Positions 9,337 to 17,784 of a stretch of 64,000 nucleotides of DNA are shown here, in pieces. The stretch is from assembly GCF_004123675.1 (NCBI RefSeq), contig NZ_CP035417.1, forward strand, positions 2,223,501 to 2,287,500, written 5' to 3'. The DNA comes from Leisingera sp. NJS204 (GTDB lineage Bacteria; Pseudomonadota; Alphaproteobacteria; Rhodobacterales; Rhodobacteraceae). The notes below the pieces were generated by a model. That model saw nothing but the letters and a program-made list of their open reading frames with translations, made no database searches and had not been told where the DNA came from. Positions within the stretch are counted from its first letter, which is position 1. Each line of letters starts with the position of its first letter. The translations under genes and the position numbers were made by a program.

Positions 9337-9451
9337 TCAGATGGGTCCAATTTTGATGCAGCGCAGTGATGCAAGGATACCGGTTTCAATGCAATGGCAA
9401 TCTGCAGTTGCACCGCCTGAACAAAGAAACCCGCCAAGTCAGTACACGCGC

Positions 9452-9895
9452 TTAGTTCCATCCAATGTGGTTCTGGGCCAGCCGTGACAAAGACGGCTCC
9501 CGGCGGCAGGTCCCCGAACCGCGCGGCGGCTGTTTTGTGCCGCTTGTTCGGGTCGATTGAATGCTCATCTTCAAGTTTGCGGTGTTCAGAACGGCCCTGA
9601 AGCGCGGCTTTGCCTGCCCGCTGTCCGTCAGTACCGCAAGCCCCGGCAACGACCAGCTGATCGCATAAGTTGTCTCGCTGCGTTGCGAAACCTTAGCTGA
9701 AACAGACACACCAAACGCCGCATCAGTGACCTTTGCAGTGGTGAAATCATCGGAAAAATGCACGGTAATCCGGCCGGGAACCCAAGTGACGCCGGAAATC
9801 GGTTTCAGATTGCAACGAAAGCTGGTTTCCGCCAGAGCGCCTGCCCCGGTCAGCGTCAGAACCAGTGCTAAAATACTACATGCCGGCAGACTCAT
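9452..9895 (-). CDS. Secreted protein of unknown function (tandem paralogue B)
   Basis: A 147-residue protein with a signal peptide (hydrophobic stretch 7-20, cleavage near AETSF). Two cysteines in the mature part (about 28 and 130) match the positions in the neighbouring paralogue at 8914-9336, as do WVPGRITV, the AKV.DAAFGV stretch and PRGSGTC. Compared with the neighbour it has an extra C-terminal tail of about 17 residues. Its ATG is preceded by AGGGAGC, and a 115-base gap separates the two genes, so they may be cotranscribed. Function unknown. Confidence 0.75.
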   Translation of the reverse strand: MSLPACSILALVLTLTGAGALAETSFRCNLKPISGVTWVPGRITVHFSDDFTTAKVTDAAFGVSVSAKVSQRSETTYAISWSLPGLAVLTDSGQAKPRFRAVLNTANLKMSIQSTRTSGTKQPPRGSGTCRREPSLSRLAQNHIGWN

Positions 9896-10003
9896 CGGCC
9901 GCTCCCTGAAACATCGTTAATAAACCTCCCCCACGCCAGAGAAAGGTAATAAATTCAAACAGATGCAATCGATACAAAAAGCGAGCTTCCTGGCAAGCCA
10001 GAA

Positions 10004-10038
10004 TAAAAAAGGTGCCCTGGAAAGGTCTCCGGGGCACC
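10004..10038 (-). terminator. Terminator of the sarcosine oxidase operon
   Basis: GGTGCCC (10011-10017) pairs with GGGCACC (10032-10038). On the minus strand the stem is followed by TTTTTTATT. It lies about 47 bases past the soxG stop codon. Confidence 0.8.
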
Positions 10039-10084
10039 GTAAATGACGCGCGATGGCGTCACAAGCAAAAAGCGAGTGAAAACT

Positions 10085-10651
10085 TTAGTAAACACCCACC
10101 TTGGACTGCGGATGCGACGCTGTGCTTAGCAGTTTGAATACATATTCACCAACCGAACGGAAGCAGACGATGTAAAAGCTGCCGTCCTCGTTCAGCCAGA
10201 AGGCGCCTGCCACCTGCGCCAGGCGCGAACGGCGGAACCGGCCTGCCTTGAATGCAGCTGCGTCAAAGTCCACCGGGCTCACTTTGCCCAGCACCTCGCG
10301 CGCGCCTTCGCCCGACACGCGGAAGAAGGCACGGGCGTCAGAGACATTCGCCGCCAGCGCATGTTCGCCTTTCAGCGCCGCGGACAATTCCGCGGTTTTG
10401 GCAACGGCATCCTCATAGGGCACCAGCAGCAGCAGCTCGTCCGGCGACATCCAGGCAGCGGCACCGTTTTCGGCAACCGTGATAGCCCCCCGGGCTGGAA
10501 CTTCGGCGCCGGTGGCGGCCTTGACAGCCGCCTTCAGAACCGATGACTCCAGATCGCCGCGCAGGGTGATCATGCCCTGCAGGCCTGCGTCCTCGACCTT
10601 GGCCAGGCCGGAGAACTGCGCGCCGTTCAGTACGGAAACAGCCTTAGACAT
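10085..10651 (-). CDS. soxG: Sarcosine oxidase, gamma subunit
   Basis: A 188-residue subunit of heterotetrameric sarcosine oxidase, which oxidises sarcosine to glycine and passes the methyl group to tetrahydrofolate. SoxG has a folate-enzyme-like fold; the segments GMITLRGDLESS, AAWMSPDELLLLVPY and FKLLSTASHPQ fit this family. The ATG at 10651 is preceded by GGAAGGAG and overlaps the end of soxA by 8 bases; the longer frame to 10735 lies inside soxA and is not used. It is the last gene of soxB-soxD-soxA-soxG. Confidence 0.9.
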   Translation of the reverse strand: MSKAVSVLNGAQFSGLAKVEDAGLQGMITLRGDLESSVLKAAVKAATGAEVPARGAITVAENGAAAWMSPDELLLLVPYEDAVAKTAELSAALKGEHALAANVSDARAFFRVSGEGAREVLGKVSPVDFDAAAFKAGRFRRSRLAQVAGAFWLNEDGSFYIVCFRSVGEYVFKLLSTASHPQSKVGVY

Positions 10652-13600
10652 TCTGCTTTTCTCCTTCCTTGTCGTAGAAGACCGGATCAACGATCTTGGC
10701 CTTGTAGGTCTTGCCGTCAGTGCCCGGGAATTCAACCACTTCGCCCATCCGCTTGGTGCCGTGCTTGATCAGGCCCATTGCGATACCGCGGCCCAGGGTC
10801 GCGGAATGATAGGTTGAGGTCACCCGGCCGATCATGTTGCGCTGGCCGTTGGCGTTGACGCCTTCGCCCAATGCATAGGCGCCGTCGGGCAGCACCGAAC
10901 CGTCCACGGTTTCCAGGCCAACCAGCTGCCAGCGGTCCGGATCCGCCATGTGGGAGCGCAGCTGCGCGCGCTTGCCCAGATAGTCTTCCTTCTTCTTCGA
11001 CAGCGCCCAATGCAGACCCAGATCCTGCGGGATCACGGTGCCATCGGTCTCGTCGCCGATCATGATGAAGCCTTTTTCGGCGCGCAGGATGTGCAGGGTC
11101 TCCGTGCCGTAAGGCATGACGCCGAACTCCTTGCCTGCCTCCATCAGCGCATCCCAGAACGCCTGGCCCTCCGAGGCCGCAACCGCGATCTCATAAGACA
11201 GCTCGCCCGAGAAGGAGATCCGGTAAGCGCGGGCATCAAAGCCGCCGATCTGACCGTCGCGCCATTCCATGAACGGCAGCGCCTCTTTCGACAGATCCAT
11301 ACCGCCGCCCGCTGCTGCGTTCAGCTTTTCCAGCACCTTGCGGGCGTTGGGGCCGACCACGGCGACCTGGGCGTACTGCTCGGTCACATTGGCAACATAG
11401 ACTTTCCAGTCCCACCATTCGGTCTGCAGCCATTCTTCCATGTGGCCATGGATGCTTTCGGCGCCGCCGGTGGTGGTGTGGCACAGGAAGGTGTCCTCGT
11501 CGATGCGGGCAACAACGCCGTCGTCGATCAGGAAACCGTTCTCCGAGCACATCAGGCCATAGCGGCATTTGCCGACCTTCAACGTGGACATCATGTTGGT
11601 ATAGAGCATGTCCAGGAACTTGCCCGCATCCGGCCCTTTGACAATCAGCTTGCCCAGGGTCGAGGCATCCAGCAGGCCGAGGTTTTCGCGGGTGTTCTTC
11701 ACCTCGCGGTTCACCGCAGCATGACGGTCCTCACCGGGTTGTGTGATGGCAAACGGGCGGCGCCACTGGCCAACCGGTTCCCAATCCGCACCGTTCTTGT
11801 CCATCCAGTCATAGATCGGTGTCTTGCGCACCGGCTGGAAGATCTCGGCCCGTGCTTCCCCCGCGATCGCACCGATCGAGATCGGGTGGTACGGCGGACG
11901 GAAGGTGGTGGTGCCCACCGACGGGATTTCCGAGTTCAGCGCGTCCGCAAGGATCGCCAGACCGTTGATGTTGGACAATTTGCCCTGGTCGGTCGCCATG
12001 CCCAGTGTGGTGTAACGCTTGGTGTGCTCGACGCTTTCATAGCCTTCGCGCGCAGCCAGCTGCACGTCAGAGACCTTGACGTCGTTCTGATAGTCCAGCC
12101 AGGACTTCATGCGCAGTTTGATGTCCGCTTTGGCCGGCATCAGCCAGACCGCTTCCATCTGCGCCTCATTCTCAGAGACACCCTTGGCAGCCGCCACGGA
12201 TTTCGCCGGGAAGCCGGCAGCCTCAGCCGCTTTGGCACCAGCCGCAGCCGCGTCTTCCAGCAGCGCGCCCAGGCCGAATTCGCCGTTTGCGGCACCGGCC
12301 GGAACCACAAAGCCGTTACCGTCATGGCCCAGCGGCGGACGGGAGGCATCGGGGCGGAAGTTGGCGTTTTTGTCATCCCAAGTCAGCTTGCCGCCGCAGT
12401 GGGACCACAGATGGACCACCGGCGACCAGCCGCCGGACATGGCAACTGCGTCTGCTTCGACGTCTTCGCGGGCGCCGCCTTCACCGTTCTGGGCGCAGAT
12501 GGAGACCTGGGTCACGCATTTGCCGTCCTTCACCTTGGCAATGGCACGGCCCAGCTCAACCCGGATACCCTTCTCGCGAACAGCTTCCATCAGTTCGCCG
12601 CCGCCGGTTTCGCGAGTATCAACCACGCGGACCACTTCAACGCCGGCTTCATGCAGCACCAGCGCGGTGCGGTAGGCGTCGTCGTTGTTGGTGGCAACCA
12701 CCACCTTCTGGCCCGGGTTCACACCCCAGTTCACCACATAGTCACGCATCGAACCGGCCAGCATCACGCCCGGCACATCGTTGCCCGCAAAGGACAGCGG
12801 CCGTTCAATAGCGCCGGTTGCGGTGACGATCTGGCCGGCCCGGACCCGCCACAGACGGTGGCGCGGACCGCCCTGGCCCGGCGCGTGGTCGGTCAGACGC
12901 TCATAACCCAGGGCATAGCCGTGGTCATAGACGCCGGACCCCATGCAGCGGTCGCGGAGTGTGACGTTGTCCATCGCATCCAGCTCGGCCAGGGTCTTGG
13001 CGATCCAGGCGTCAGGCGCTTCACCGTCGATGGTGCCACCGTCGACCGGTGCGCGGCCGCCCCAATGGTTGTTCTGCTCCATCACCAGCACCTTGGCACC
13101 GGTGGCCGCAGCCGCCTTGGCCGCCTGCAGGCCGGCAACGCCGCCGCCAATGACCAGCACATCCGCAAAGAAGTAGAAGTGCTCGTATGTGTCGGCATCC
13201 TTCAGCTCGGCGTCAGGCGCATTGCCCAGACCGGCGGTTTTGCGGATGATCGGCTCATAGACATGTTTCCACAGCGGACGCGGGTGGATGAACATCTTGT
13301 AATAAAAGCCAGCCGTCAGGAACCGCGACAGCTTGTTGTTGATCGACAGAACGTCGAACTCCAGGCTGGGCCAGTGGTTCTGCGAATTCGCCGACAGCCC
13401 CGAGAACAGCTCGGTGGTGGTGGCGCGCTGGTTCGGCTCGTAACGGTCACCGGTGCCCAGCTGCATCAGCGCATTGGGTTCTTCCGAACCGGATGCGACA
13501 ACGCCGCGCGGGCGGTGGTATTTGAACGAGCGGCCCATCATCACCTGGCCGTTGGCCAAAAGAGCGGAGGCCAATGTATCGCCGGCAAAGCCCTTCATGG

Positions 13601-13676
13601 TTTTGCCGTTGAAGGTGAAGGCGATCTGTTTGGAGCGGTCGATCAGCCGGCCGTGCTTGGCAAGACGCGTGCTCAT
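10644..13676 (-). CDS. soxA: Sarcosine oxidase, alpha subunit
   Basis: A 1010-residue subunit, the normal size. The N-terminal 100 residues form a ferredoxin-like domain that no longer binds a cluster (FTFNGKTMKGFAGDTLASAL). A pyridine-nucleotide-binding domain follows (VIGGGVAGLQAAKAA near residue 175). The C-terminal 400 residues are a GcvT-type folate domain (from about 600; GFIMIGDETDG... and YHSATLGRGIAMGLIKHGTK), where the methylene group is transferred to tetrahydrofolate. It starts 49 bases after soxD and overlaps soxG, as in other sox operons. A 943-codon frame runs antisense to it but is a compositional shadow. Confidence 0.95.
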   Translation of the reverse strand: MSTRLAKHGRLIDRSKQIAFTFNGKTMKGFAGDTLASALLANGQVMMGRSFKYHRPRGVVASGSEEPNALMQLGTGDRYEPNQRATTTELFSGLSANSQNHWPSLEFDVLSINNKLSRFLTAGFYYKMFIHPRPLWKHVYEPIIRKTAGLGNAPDAELKDADTYEHFYFFADVLVIGGGVAGLQAAKAAAATGAKVLVMEQNNHWGGRAPVDGGTIDGEAPDAWIAKTLAELDAMDNVTLRDRCMGSGVYDHGYALGYERLTDHAPGQGGPRHRLWRVRAGQIVTATGAIERPLSFAGNDVPGVMLAGSMRDYVVNWGVNPGQKVVVATNNDDAYRTALVLHEAGVEVVRVVDTRETGGGELMEAVREKGIRVELGRAIAKVKDGKCVTQVSICAQNGEGGAREDVEADAVAMSGGWSPVVHLWSHCGGKLTWDDKNANFRPDASRPPLGHDGNGFVVPAGAANGEFGLGALLEDAAAAGAKAAEAAGFPAKSVAAAKGVSENEAQMEAVWLMPAKADIKLRMKSWLDYQNDVKVSDVQLAAREGYESVEHTKRYTTLGMATDQGKLSNINGLAILADALNSEIPSVGTTTFRPPYHPISIGAIAGEARAEIFQPVRKTPIYDWMDKNGADWEPVGQWRRPFAITQPGEDRHAAVNREVKNTRENLGLLDASTLGKLIVKGPDAGKFLDMLYTNMMSTLKVGKCRYGLMCSENGFLIDDGVVARIDEDTFLCHTTTGGAESIHGHMEEWLQTEWWDWKVYVANVTEQYAQVAVVGPNARKVLEKLNAAAGGGMDLSKEALPFMEWRDGQIGGFDARAYRISFSGELSYEIAVAASEGQAFWDALMEAGKEFGVMPYGTETLHILRAEKGFIMIGDETDGTVIPQDLGLHWALSKKKEDYLGKRAQLRSHMADPDRWQLVGLETVDGSVLPDGAYALGEGVNANGQRNMIGRVTSTYHSATLGRGIAMGLIKHGTKRMGEVVEFPGTDGKTYKAKIVDPVFYDKEGEKQNV

Positions 13677-13725
13677 GTGCGCAGACCTTTCAAAAGAAAA
13701 GCGGGTGTTTCAGTCAGGCGGCGGA

Positions 13726-14067
13726 TCATTTCTGACCATCCGAGAATTCGCGCCAGGTCCAGCCGGGGCGTTTTGCGGTGATCTTGTCCATGATCTCCTG
13801 CGTCGGCACAGAGGTCTGGGCCGTGTAGGTGCCAAAGACCTCCAGCGTCATGGTGCAGCGGGCGGCATGGAACCACTTGCCGCAGCCATTGGCATGGCGC
13901 CAGCGTTCAAAGTGAACGCCTTTGGGGTTTTCGCGCATGAACAGATAGTCATGGAACTCATCATCCGAGGAGCCGGGACCAAAGCGCTTCAGATGCGCTT
14001 CGCCGCCCGCGGCCAGTTCGGTTTCTTCGGCTTTGACGCCGCAGTAAGGGCATTCAAGGATCAGCAT
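13726..14067 (-). CDS. soxD: Sarcosine oxidase, delta subunit
   Basis: A 113-residue zinc-binding subunit. The four ligands known from SoxD structures are present: Cys6 and Cys9 in CPYCG, then His58 and Cys62 in WRHANGC. The ATG at 14067 has GGAGAGG upstream; the longer frame to 14118 would run into the palindromic repeat at 14092-14138 and is unlikely. It lies between soxB and soxA in the operon. Confidence 0.93.
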   Translation of the reverse strand: MLILECPYCGVKAEETELAAGGEAHLKRFGPGSSDDEFHDYLFMRENPKGVHFERWRHANGCGKWFHAARCTMTLEVFGTYTAQTSVPTQEIMDKITAKRPGWTWREFSDGQK

Positions 14068-14091
14068 TGTGCGGACCTCTCCAACTGGGGG

Positions 14092-14138
14092 CCAAGGATT
14101 TTCAAAAATCCTTGGCAAAATTCTTCGAAGAATTTTGC
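14092..14138. repeat. 47-bp double-palindrome element, copy 1 (between soxB and soxD)
   Basis: Two abutting 24-base palindromes share one base. Positions 14115-14138 are a perfect palindrome with half-site GCAAAATTCTTC. Positions 14092-14115 are CCAAGGATTTTC joined to its near-perfect complement, with one mismatch at the centre. A second copy with the same layout and length is at 59869-59915; the bases differ, but the changes are compensated in the opposite arm. There is no T-run. Here it lies inside an operon, 14 bases after the soxB stop codon and 24 bases before soxD, so it may stabilise the soxB message or attenuate downstream expression. Confidence 0.8.
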
Positions 14139-14152
14139 GGCGGCGCGCGGCA

Positions 14153-15397
14153 TCAGTGTGCCACCCCCGCAGCGACGCTCTCGTCGATGAACTTGCCTTC
14201 TTTGAAGCGCATCATCGAGAACTCCTCGGTCAGCGGCGAATGGCCGGTGGCCATCAGTTCCGCCATCGCCCAGCCAGAACCCGGGATCGACTTAAAGCCG
14301 CCGGTGCCCCAGCCGCAGTTGACAAAGCAGTTCTGCACAGGCGTTTTCGAGATGATCGGCGAGCGGTCGCCGGTCACATCCACAATGCCGCCCCACTGGC
14401 GCAGCATCTTGAGCCGCGACACCATCGGGAAGGTTTCGACCAGGGCGCGCACGGTTTCCTCGATATGGTGGAAAGAGCCGCGCTGGGTGTAGTTGTTGAA
14501 CCCGTCAGTGCCGCCGCCGATCACCATCTCGCCCTTGTCGGACTGGGACATGTAGCCGTGCACGGTGTTGGCCATCACAACCACATCCATGCAGGGTTTA
14601 ATCGGCTCAGACACCATCGCCTGCAGGGCCACCGATTCCATCGGCAGACGGAAACCCGCCCGCTCGGCCAGAACCGAAGCATTACCCGCCACGATCATAC
14701 CGATCTTGTCGCAGTCGATCGCGCCTTTGGTGGTGTCGACACCCACGGTGCGGCCGTTCTCGGTGCGCACACCGGTGACTTCACATTGCTGGATGATGTC
14801 CATGCCCATGTCGGAACAGGCCCGCGCATAGCCCCAGGCCACCGCATCGTGACGGGCGGTGCCGCCGCGTTCCTGCCACAGGCCGCCCAGAACCGGGTAA
14901 CGGGGGCCGTGCAAGTTGATGATCGGCACCAGTTCCTTGACCCGCTCAGGGGTGATCCACTCAGTCGGGACACCCTGCTGCAGGTTGGCATGCGCGGTGC
15001 GCTTGTAGCCACGGATCTCATGCTCGGTCTGGGCCAGCATGATCACCCCGCGCGGGCTGAACATCACGTTGTAGTTCAGGTCCTGCGACATCGTCTCATA
15101 CAGGCTGCGCGCCTTTTCATAGATCGCAGCGGACGGGTCCTGCAGGTAGTTCGAGCGGATGATGGTGGTGTTCCGGCCGGTGTTACCGCCGCCCAGCCAG
15201 CCCTTCTCGATGATTGCGACATTGGTAATGCCGAAATTCTTGCCCAGGTAATAGGCAGTGGCAAGGCCATGCCCGCCCGCCCCGACGATGACAACATCAT
15301 AATGGCGTTTGGGTTCAGGCGAGCGCCAGGCGCGCTCCCATCCGGTGTGATAGCGCAGGGCTTCCCGCGCGACGGCAAAAGCTGAATAGCGTTTCAT
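14153..15397 (-). CDS. soxB: Sarcosine oxidase, beta subunit
   Basis: A 414-residue flavoprotein, the catalytic subunit that demethylates sarcosine. The N-terminal FAD-binding motif is VVIVGAGGHGLATAYYLGK (about 33-51), followed by the conserved IIEKGWLGGGNTGRNTTIIRSNY region. VNCGWGTGGFKSIPGSG near the end is typical of the C-terminal flavin loop. The ATG at 15397 is chosen because family proteins begin at MKRYS; the frame is open upstream to 15448. First gene of soxBDAG and divergent from ccmI, with a 200-base gap for both promoters. Confidence 0.95.
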   Translation of the reverse strand: MKRYSAFAVAREALRYHTGWERAWRSPEPKRHYDVVIVGAGGHGLATAYYLGKNFGITNVAIIEKGWLGGGNTGRNTTIIRSNYLQDPSAAIYEKARSLYETMSQDLNYNVMFSPRGVIMLAQTEHEIRGYKRTAHANLQQGVPTEWITPERVKELVPIINLHGPRYPVLGGLWQERGGTARHDAVAWGYARACSDMGMDIIQQCEVTGVRTENGRTVGVDTTKGAIDCDKIGMIVAGNASVLAERAGFRLPMESVALQAMVSEPIKPCMDVVVMANTVHGYMSQSDKGEMVIGGGTDGFNNYTQRGSFHHIEETVRALVETFPMVSRLKMLRQWGGIVDVTGDRSPIISKTPVQNCFVNCGWGTGGFKSIPGSGWAMAELMATGHSPLTEEFSMMRFKEGKFIDESVAAGVAH

Positions 15398-15595
15398 GAG
15401 CGAATCCGATGGTTCGTGTCTGGTAGCGGGTATGCCTGAAATGCACAACAGACCAGTGCCGTTTATCGCCCTGTTTCTGCGTTATTGCGACATAAGAAAC
15501 GGTCGCAATCCGACGCTAGGCGTCCGGGCGCGGCAGTTTGGCTCTTTTGTTCACCCGCCTCCGCATATAGATGCAACCCAAACTTCGGAGACGGC

Positions 15596-16834
15596 ATGAT
15601 TTTCTGGACAGTCACCGCCCTTATCGCGTTCTCGGCAGCCTTTCTGCTGGCCATGATCCTTATTCGCGCCCGCAACACCGGCGAACCCGCCGCGGCTTAT
15701 GACCTGCGCGTCTACCGCCAGCAACTGCGCGAGGTGGACAAGGATCTGGCCCGCGGCGTCATCAATGCAGGCGACGCCGACCGCATCCGCACCGAGATTT
15801 CCCGCCGCATCCTGGCCGCCGACACGCAGCTGCAGCAGGCGCAATCGGGACGCTCACAGCCCAAAACCCTGTCGTTGGTCTTTGGCATAGCAACAGCGCT
15901 GCTGATCACCGGCGGCACCCTGGGGATCTACTGGCAGCTGGGCGCGCCGGGCTATGGCGACCTGGGCCTGAAGGACCGTATCCAGCTGGCAGGCCAACGC
16001 GCCGAAAACCGCCCCTCCCAGGCAGAGGCTGAGGCTGAGGTGCCCGCCCTGCCCAAGCCGCAGGTCGAAGAAGGATACGTCACACTGGTGGAGCAGCTGC
16101 GCAAGACTGCTACTGAACGCGCGGACGACGCTCAGGGCCAGGCCCTTCTGGCCCAGCACGAGGCGAACCTTGGCAATTTCCAGGCTGCCTATGCTGCCAA
16201 AACCAGTTACATCCGGCTGGCTGAGGGTCAGGTCAATGCCCACGACTTCACAGAGCTGGCCGAGTTGAAGATCATGGCCGCCGGCGGCTATGTCTCTCCC
16301 GAGGCCCAGACCGACCTGCAGAAAGCACGCGCCATTGATCCCGCACACGGGCCCGCCCGTTATTACTGGGGCCTGATGCTGGGCCAGATCGGCCGTCCGG
16401 ACCTGGCTTACCGCGAATGGGCCGCAACCCTGCGGGCAGGTCCGGCAGACGCCCCCTGGATCAAAGGCATCCAGGGCCAGATCGAGGAAATGGCCTTCCG
16501 CGCCGGGGTAGAATACCGCCCGATTGCGCCCGGCGGCAGCACTGCCCCCGCCCTGCCCGGCCCCAGCGCCGAGGATATGGCCGGCGCCAGCGAGCTGAGC
16601 GCTGAGGACCGGCAGGAGATGATACGCGGCATGGTCACCCGTCTGTCGGACCGTTTGGCAACCGAAGGCGGCTCGGCCGAAGAATGGGCCCGGCTCATCG
16701 GCGCCCTTTCGGTCCTTGGCGACACCGACCGCGCCCGCACGATTTACGGCGAGGCCCGCGACGCCTTTGCCGCCGACCAGGAAGCCCTGGCTCTGCTGGA
16801 AACCATCGCTGCACAGGCAGGGCTTGCAGAATGA
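15596..16834 (+). CDS. ccmI: Cytochrome c maturation protein CcmI (CycH)
   Basis: A 412-residue inner-membrane chaperone that holds apocytochrome c for haem attachment. Two membrane segments (about 3-22 and 95-115) flank a cytoplasmic leucine-zipper-like stretch containing YRQQLREVDKDLARGVI, the CcmI signature. The periplasmic part is helical with TPR-like repeats (GHAPARYYWGLMLGQIGRPDLAYREW). The ATG at 15596 follows GGAG at 15587-15590; the frame open upstream to 15485 is not used. Its stop overlaps the ruvX start (ATGA). Confidence 0.9.
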   Translation: MIFWTVTALIAFSAAFLLAMILIRARNTGEPAAAYDLRVYRQQLREVDKDLARGVINAGDADRIRTEISRRILAADTQLQQAQSGRSQPKTLSLVFGIATALLITGGTLGIYWQLGAPGYGDLGLKDRIQLAGQRAENRPSQAEAEAEVPALPKPQVEEGYVTLVEQLRKTATERADDAQGQALLAQHEANLGNFQAAYAAKTSYIRLAEGQVNAHDFTELAELKIMAAGGYVSPEAQTDLQKARAIDPAHGPARYYWGLMLGQIGRPDLAYREWAATLRAGPADAPWIKGIQGQIEEMAFRAGVEYRPIAPGGSTAPALPGPSAEDMAGASELSAEDRQEMIRGMVTRLSDRLATEGGSAEEWARLIGALSVLGDTDRARTIYGEARDAFAADQEALALLETIAAQAGLAE

Positions 16835-17304
16835 TCCACGATGTTTTCGAAGATTTCGCCACCTCCCTGCCGCCGATGCACGCGCTGATGGGGCTGGACC
16901 TTGGCACCAAGACCATCGGCGTTGCCGTTTCCGACCGCATCGGCGCCGTGGCCACACCGCTGGAAACTGTAAAGCGCAAGAAGTTCACACTGGACGCCGC
17001 CCGCCTTATGGAAATCATCACGATGCGCGACATCAGCGGTATCGTCCTTGGCCTGCCCCGCAACATGGACGGCACCGAGGGGCCCCGCTGCCAATCCACC
17101 CGCTCCTTCGCCCGCAACCTGGGGCGGCTCACCGATCTTCCTATTGGTTTCTGGGACGAACGCCTCAGCACCGTTGCGGCAGAAAAAGCGCTTCTTGAGG
17201 CAGATACGACACGCAAACGCCGCGCAGAGGTTATCGACCATGTCGCGGCCTCCTATATTCTTCAGGGTGCATTGGACCGGATGCGGCATTTGAAGAACAG
17301 GTGA
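16831..17304 (+). CDS. ruvX: Putative pre-16S rRNA nuclease / Holliday junction resolvase (YqgF)
   Basis: A 157-residue RNase H-fold protein. It shows GLDLGTKTIGVAVSD with the catalytic Asp at 23, then VLGLPRNMDGTEG, and DERLSTVAAEKAL near the C terminus with a further acidic residue and the Arg/Ser pair. YqgF processes the 5' end of 16S rRNA in E. coli and has also been assigned Holliday junction cleavage. It is translationally coupled to ccmI by a four-base overlap and directly abuts the DUF1289 gene. Confidence 0.93.
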   Translation: MIHDVFEDFATSLPPMHALMGLDLGTKTIGVAVSDRIGAVATPLETVKRKKFTLDAARLMEIITMRDISGIVLGLPRNMDGTEGPRCQSTRSFARNLGRLTDLPIGFWDERLSTVAAEKALLEADTTRKRRAEVIDHVAASYILQGALDRMRHLKNR

Positions 17305-17541
17305 ATGATGACTGACGACGTATGGAAACGGGACGAGATCCAAAGCCCCTGCATCAAGATCTGCGTCGTCCACCCGGAATCGCGCATCTGCACCGGTTGC
17401 TACCGCTCTATTGACGAGATCCGCGACTGGTCCAAGATGAGCAACGAGGAACGCGCCGGCATCATGAACGACCTGCCGGAACGCGCCAGCAAACTGGTCA
17501 AGCGCCGCGGCGGCCGCGGCGCGAGATTAAAGCGCAGCTAA
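17305..17541 (+). CDS. Small DUF1289 protein with four cysteines
   Basis: 78 residues. Cys16, Cys20, Cys29 and Cys32 (SPCIKIC ... CTGCYRSIDEI) form the DUF1289 pattern, likely to bind a metal or cluster. The C terminus is very basic (KRRGGRGARLKR). Function is unknown. It starts directly after the ruvX stop codon with tandem ATGs, so it belongs to the ccmI-ruvX operon. The palindromic repeat 17542-17588 begins at its stop codon. Confidence 0.88.
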   Translation: MMTDDVWKRDEIQSPCIKICVVHPESRICTGCYRSIDEIRDWSKMSNEERAGIMNDLPERASKLVKRRGGRGARLKRS

Positions 17542-17588
17542 GCATGTCGCTCAAAAGCGGGAACCGGTTTTGAGCTTCTCGGACATGC
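17542..17588. repeat. 47-bp imperfect palindrome, alphaproteobacterial intergenic-repeat type
   Basis: Outer arms GCATGTC (17542-17548) and GACATGC (17582-17588), inner arms GCTCAAAA (17549-17556) and TTTTGAGC (17568-17575), with GGGAACCGG in the loop. The layout, with GCATGTC at the ends and GGGAACCGG in the centre, resembles dispersed palindromes I recall from Rhizobiales genomes. It touches the stop codon of the DUF1289 gene and probably forms the 3' end of that transcript. No T-run follows. Confidence 0.7.
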
Positions 17589-17658
17589 GTAGTCTAAAAA
17601 TCAACGCGGCGCGCGGCGGGGTAAGGCTCTGTAAATCATGCGGAATAAGCACTGACCC

Positions 17659-17680
17659 AATGTTTCGCGCGCGAAACATT
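17659..17680. promoter_or_regulatory. Perfect 22-bp palindrome, possible protein-binding site
   Basis: The half-site AATGTTTCGCG is followed directly by its exact complement. Perfect symmetry with no loop suits a dimeric DNA-binding protein better than an RNA hairpin. The flanks TGTTTC and GAAACA are those of ParB sites (TGTTTC-ACGT-GAAACA), but here six rather than four bases separate them, so it is not a standard parS. No gene begins within 280 bases on the plus strand, and the nearest minus-strand gene ends at 17966. Confidence 0.5.
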
Positions 17681-17784
17681 CAGGCAGAATTACTGACCTA
17701 TTCGAAAAGCCTGCACTTTTAGCCAACCCAGACTAATTTACTATAAAAACCAATGTGCTACCAAGACACGCCATCAAATCAGAG

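Noticed and set aside
10950-13781. 943-codon open frame antisense to soxA
   Set aside because: Its protein is rich in His, Arg, Gln and Gly with no domain, has no ribosome site, and lies exactly opposite a well-conserved enzyme. It results from the codon bias of soxA.
17659-17680. Calling the 22-bp palindrome a chromosomal parS site
   Set aside because: The half-site matches, but the spacer is six bases instead of four, and there is one copy. Reported only as a possible binding site.
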